NCBI GenBank assembly: GCA_016302985.1
Contig: JAEDMN010000052.1
Coordinates: forward strand, 1 to 15,189
DNA from: Kiritimatiellia bacterium
GTDB lineage: Bacteria; Verrucomicrobiota; Kiritimatiellia; RFP12; UBA1067
Length of the DNA: 15,189 bases
Reading direction: 5' to 3'
Shown here: positions 13,499 to 15,189 of the stretch, piece by piece
Layout of the letters: each line of letters opens with the position of its first letter
Position numbering within the stretch: the first letter of the stretch is position 1
Program-made: the position numbers and the translations under genes
Notes under the pieces: model-generated
Told to the model about the DNA's origin: nothing
The model's input: only the letters and a program-made list of their open reading frames with translations
Databases searched by the model: none

Positions 13499-14464
13499 CT
13501 ATTCCCCTTCCCTTTTGAAGCACGCGGCGACCGTCAGGTCCCCGGCCGTCTCGAGTTCGTCCTCCCCGCTCACGACGAGCCGGTCGCCCTTCGCGACCGG
13601 CACGCCGTTCAGCGTCCCCGCGCCGTCCGTCACCACCGCGACGGTCCCCGCGCCGCCCAGTTCCAGGCGCGCGGCGCCGGCGAGGCGCCACATCTCGAAC
13701 TTGTCCGTCAGGTCGGGTCCGAGGATGCGCGTCGCGCCGGCGGCGGACGCGCCGCCGCGCCGCACGTACTTCGCGCAGAGGTCCTCGTAGGAGACGCCGT
13801 CGTAGACGTAGACGTCGTGCATCTTCTCGAAGCCGAGTCCGCCATGCAGCTTCCCTTCGGGGATCCGCCGTCCCGAGGGCGTGAAGCGCTCGGCGACGAC
13901 CATCAGGTCGCTCGGCTCCTGCAGCTCGATGATGAAGCAGCCCCCGCCGATCGCGTGCGGCACGCCGCCATCCACGAAGACGAAGTCGCCCGCCTTCACG
14001 GGGACGCGGTGGAGCATCTCGAGCAGACCCTCCTGCCGCTCGAAGGCGGCTTTCCACTTCTCGCGCGTCACGCCGGGCCTGAAGCCGAGGTAGACGCAGG
14101 CGTCGGGGGCCGTTCCGGGCAGGAAGTACCAGCATTCCGTCTTGCCGACGGACGCGTTCATGTGCGCCTTGGCGAACGGAACCGTCGGGTGGGCCTGGAT
14201 GACGAGCCGTTCGTCGGAATCCAGCAGCTTCACGAGGATCGGCAGCGTGCCGACGACGTCCTTCACGAGGCGGCCGTCGGCGAGGCGGCCCAGGCCCTCG
14301 CCCTCGATTTCGAGGGTGCCGTTGAACGCCGTCGTCGTGGACGCCATCCAGTCCTCGGGACGCAGCGCGCCGTCGTTCGCGGGCACATGTCCCGTGAACG
14401 CGTCGATGCGGCCTCCGCCGAGATAGGTCCGGCGGACGCGGTTGTCTAGCAATCTGGCTACCAT
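13499..14464 (-). CDS. manA: Mannose-6-phosphate isomerase, class I
   Basis: 321 residues, the usual length of the short bacterial type I enzyme. It interconverts mannose 6-phosphate and fructose 6-phosphate in the cytoplasm with one zinc ion. Expected zinc ligands are present: Q90 and H92 in LVIQAHP, E110 in GKTECWYFL, and H170 in GGVPHAIG. The N-terminal part is shorter than in the enterobacterial enzyme, as in the Bacillus-type form. ATG 14464 has GGGAG 7 nt upstream and an extended -10 promoter close by. It is the first gene of the minus-strand run and is divergent from an MFS permease, so the pair may take up and isomerise a sugar. The next gene starts 58 nt after its stop with no terminator seen, so read-through into the envelope genes is likely. 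Confidence 0.92.
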   Translation of the reverse strand: MVARLLDNRVRRTYLGGGRIDAFTGHVPANDGALRPEDWMASTTTAFNGTLEIEGEGLGRLADGRLVKDVVGTLPILVKLLDSDERLVIQAHPTVPFAKAHMNASVGKTECWYFLPGTAPDACVYLGFRPGVTREKWKAAFERQEGLLEMLHRVPVKAGDFVFVDGGVPHAIGGGCFIIELQEPSDLMVVAERFTPSGRRIPEGKLHGGLGFEKMHDVYVYDGVSYEDLCAKYVRRGGASAAGATRILGPDLTDKFEMWRLAGAARLELGGAGTVAVVTDGAGTLNGVPVAKGDRLVVSGEDELETAGDLTVAACFKREGE

Positions 14465-14484
14465 TTCCAGTCTCCCGACTTTGG

Positions 14485-14493
14485 ATTATATCA
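14485..14493 (-). promoter_or_regulatory. Extended -10 promoter of manA and probably the whole operon
   Basis: On the minus strand TGA-TATAAT (14493-14485) is a perfect -10 with the TG extension. No good -35 lies 17-18 bp upstream, which is common for extended -10 promoters. Transcription would begin near 14478, leaving a leader of about 14 nt that contains the GGGAG ribosome site. Confidence 0.65.
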
Positions 14494-14526
14494 AAATCAT
14501 GTCCTTTACGCAGACCCAGACGAAAT

Positions 14527-14538
14527 CGCGCGCGCGCG
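14527..14538. repeat. (CG)6 alternating tract between divergent promoters
   Basis: Twelve bases of strict CG alternation lie between the manA and permease promoters. Such a tract can adopt Z-DNA under negative supercoiling, but may simply be a chance result of high GC. Confidence 0.4.
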
Positions 14539-14556
14539 ACGAACCGACGGGCGATA

Positions 14557-14565
14557 TGCTATATT
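14557..14565 (+). promoter_or_regulatory. Extended -10 promoter of the MFS gene
   Basis: TGC-TATATT (14557-14565) forms an extended -10 without a clear -35. The usual spacing places transcription start at or within 1-2 nt of the ATG at 14572, implying a leaderless or nearly leaderless message. Confidence 0.5.
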
Positions 14566-14571
14566 GGTGGC

Positions 14572-15189
14572 ATGTCCACCTCCAAGCACAGCGGCTGGAT
14601 CCTCCTGCCGATCCTCTCCGGCTTCTTCATCATGGGCGCGCCGGCCGGCATCATCTCGACGGCGATGGAGCGCATCCGCGCGGATTTCCAGGACGCGACC
14701 GTCCTGGCGGACGCGCTGCCGTTCATGGCGTTCGTCTGGTTCCTGCTCGTCTCGATTCCGACGGGCGTGCTGTGCGGAAAGGCGGGACGCAAGAACACGG
14801 TGATGCTGGCGCTACTCACGACCGTGGCCGCCATGCTGCTGCCGTTCGCGGCCGGCGCCGGACGCCTCTGGCCGTACTGCCTCTCCTTCGCCTGCCTGGG
14901 CATCGGCAACACGATGATCCAGGCGTCCCTGCCCGCGCTCGTCTCGAACGTCGTGCCGCCGGACCAGATCACGAGCCGCCTCTCCCTCGGACAGTTCGTG
15001 AAGGCCATCTGCGGCACGGTCACGCCCATGGTCGCGCTTGCCTGCGCGGGCCTGCTCGGGAACTGGAAGCTGCTCTTCCTCGCCTACGGACTCCTCGCGG
15101 CCGGCGCGGCGGCCTGGCTGTTCTGCGCGAAGATCCCGCGCGAGGAGGCGACGGGGCCGAAGACGTCCTTCCGCAGCTGCGTCGCCATC
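14572..15189 (+). CDS. MFS transporter, FHS sugar-permease-like, cut by window edge
   Basis: The first 206 codons are visible and the frame is open at the right edge. Six membrane segments can be seen at about 8-30, 46-66, 76-95, 99-122, 140-161 and 166-187, the N-terminal half of a 12-helix major facilitator. A motif A-like loop, GVLCGKAGRKN (65-75), follows helix 2. The sequence LGIGNTMIQASLPALVS (109-125) followed by SRLSLGQ (135-141) resembles the fucose/glucose/galactose-proton symporter (FucP-like) group. It probably imports a hexose or related sugar with protons; the substrate is not readable. It is divergent from manA, which would fit a mannose- or fructose-type route. A GGTGG lies only 1 nt before the ATG, too close to act as a ribosome site. 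Confidence 0.85.
   Translation, partial: MSTSKHSGWILLPILSGFFIMGAPAGIISTAMERIRADFQDATVLADALPFMAFVWFLLVSIPTGVLCGKAGRKNTVMLALLTTVAAMLLPFAAGAGRLWPYCLSFACLGIGNTMIQASLPALVSNVVPPDQITSRLSLGQFVKAICGTVTPMVALACAGLLGNWKLLFLAYGLLAAGAAAWLFCAKIPREEATGPKTSFRSCVAI

Noticed and set aside
11626..13518. Plus-strand open frame of 630 codons opposite the beta-helix gene
   Set aside because: Low-complexity Arg/Val/Asp-rich shadow; it also crosses two real gene boundaries on the other strand.
1..15189. tRNA, rRNA, CRISPR array or insertion-sequence transposase
   Set aside because: I saw no regular repeat-spacer pattern, cloverleaf-like sequence or transposase-like protein on either strand; this was by eye, so small RNAs cannot be excluded.

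Overview
The window looks like a GC-rich chromosome segment of a PVC-group bacterium, most likely a gut-type Kiritimatiellota/Lentisphaerota relative. This rests on the run of long secreted beta-rich proteins (beta-helix, LamG-like, autotransporter-type strand repeats, jelly-roll modules), the SUMF1-domain proteins, and an AGGAT/ATCCT-type inverted intergenic repeat. It is an inference from gene content, not a taxonomic identification.

Left part (1-2058, minus strand): a compact defence operon with visibly lower GC. An extended -10 promoter (2029-2058) and a perfect inverted repeat (1999-2019) lead into an AbiEi-type antitoxin/regulator. An AbiEii-type nucleotidyltransferase toxin overlaps it by 29 nt, and a C5-cytosine DNA methyltransferase follows after 3 nt and runs off the left edge. 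None of the three genes has a strong Shine-Dalgarno site, unlike the genes to the right, which suggests the block was acquired by transfer.

Middle (about 2059-2425): no gene; it holds a palindromic repeat element, small GTCCGT-type repeats and several GC hairpins, one of which probably ends the next operon.

Main part (2426-14464, minus strand): seven collinear genes read from right to left. They are a class I mannose-6-phosphate isomerase (manA), a truncated beta-propeller fragment, a two-unit parallel beta-helix protein, a 1163-residue LamG/jelly-roll protein, a 214-residue beta-rich protein, a SUMF1-domain protein, and its paralogue fused to a calcineurin-like metallophosphoesterase. Gaps run from 85 nt to a 4-nt overlap. 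All six genes after manA begin with a signal-peptide-like segment. Three of them (beta-helix, LamG, 214-residue) end in the same short tail, xG-hydrophobic stretch-Arg-stop. I read the set as a co-expressed envelope or extracellular system, probably for glycan binding or surface display, next to cytoplasmic mannose-6-phosphate metabolism. The substrate cannot be read from the sequence.

Right edge (14465-15189): a 107-bp divergent promoter region with extended -10 boxes on both strands, then the first 206 codons of an MFS sugar-permease-like transporter on the plus strand. Its -10 lies so close to the ATG that the mRNA may be leaderless. Transporter plus manA suggests uptake and isomerisation of a hexose.
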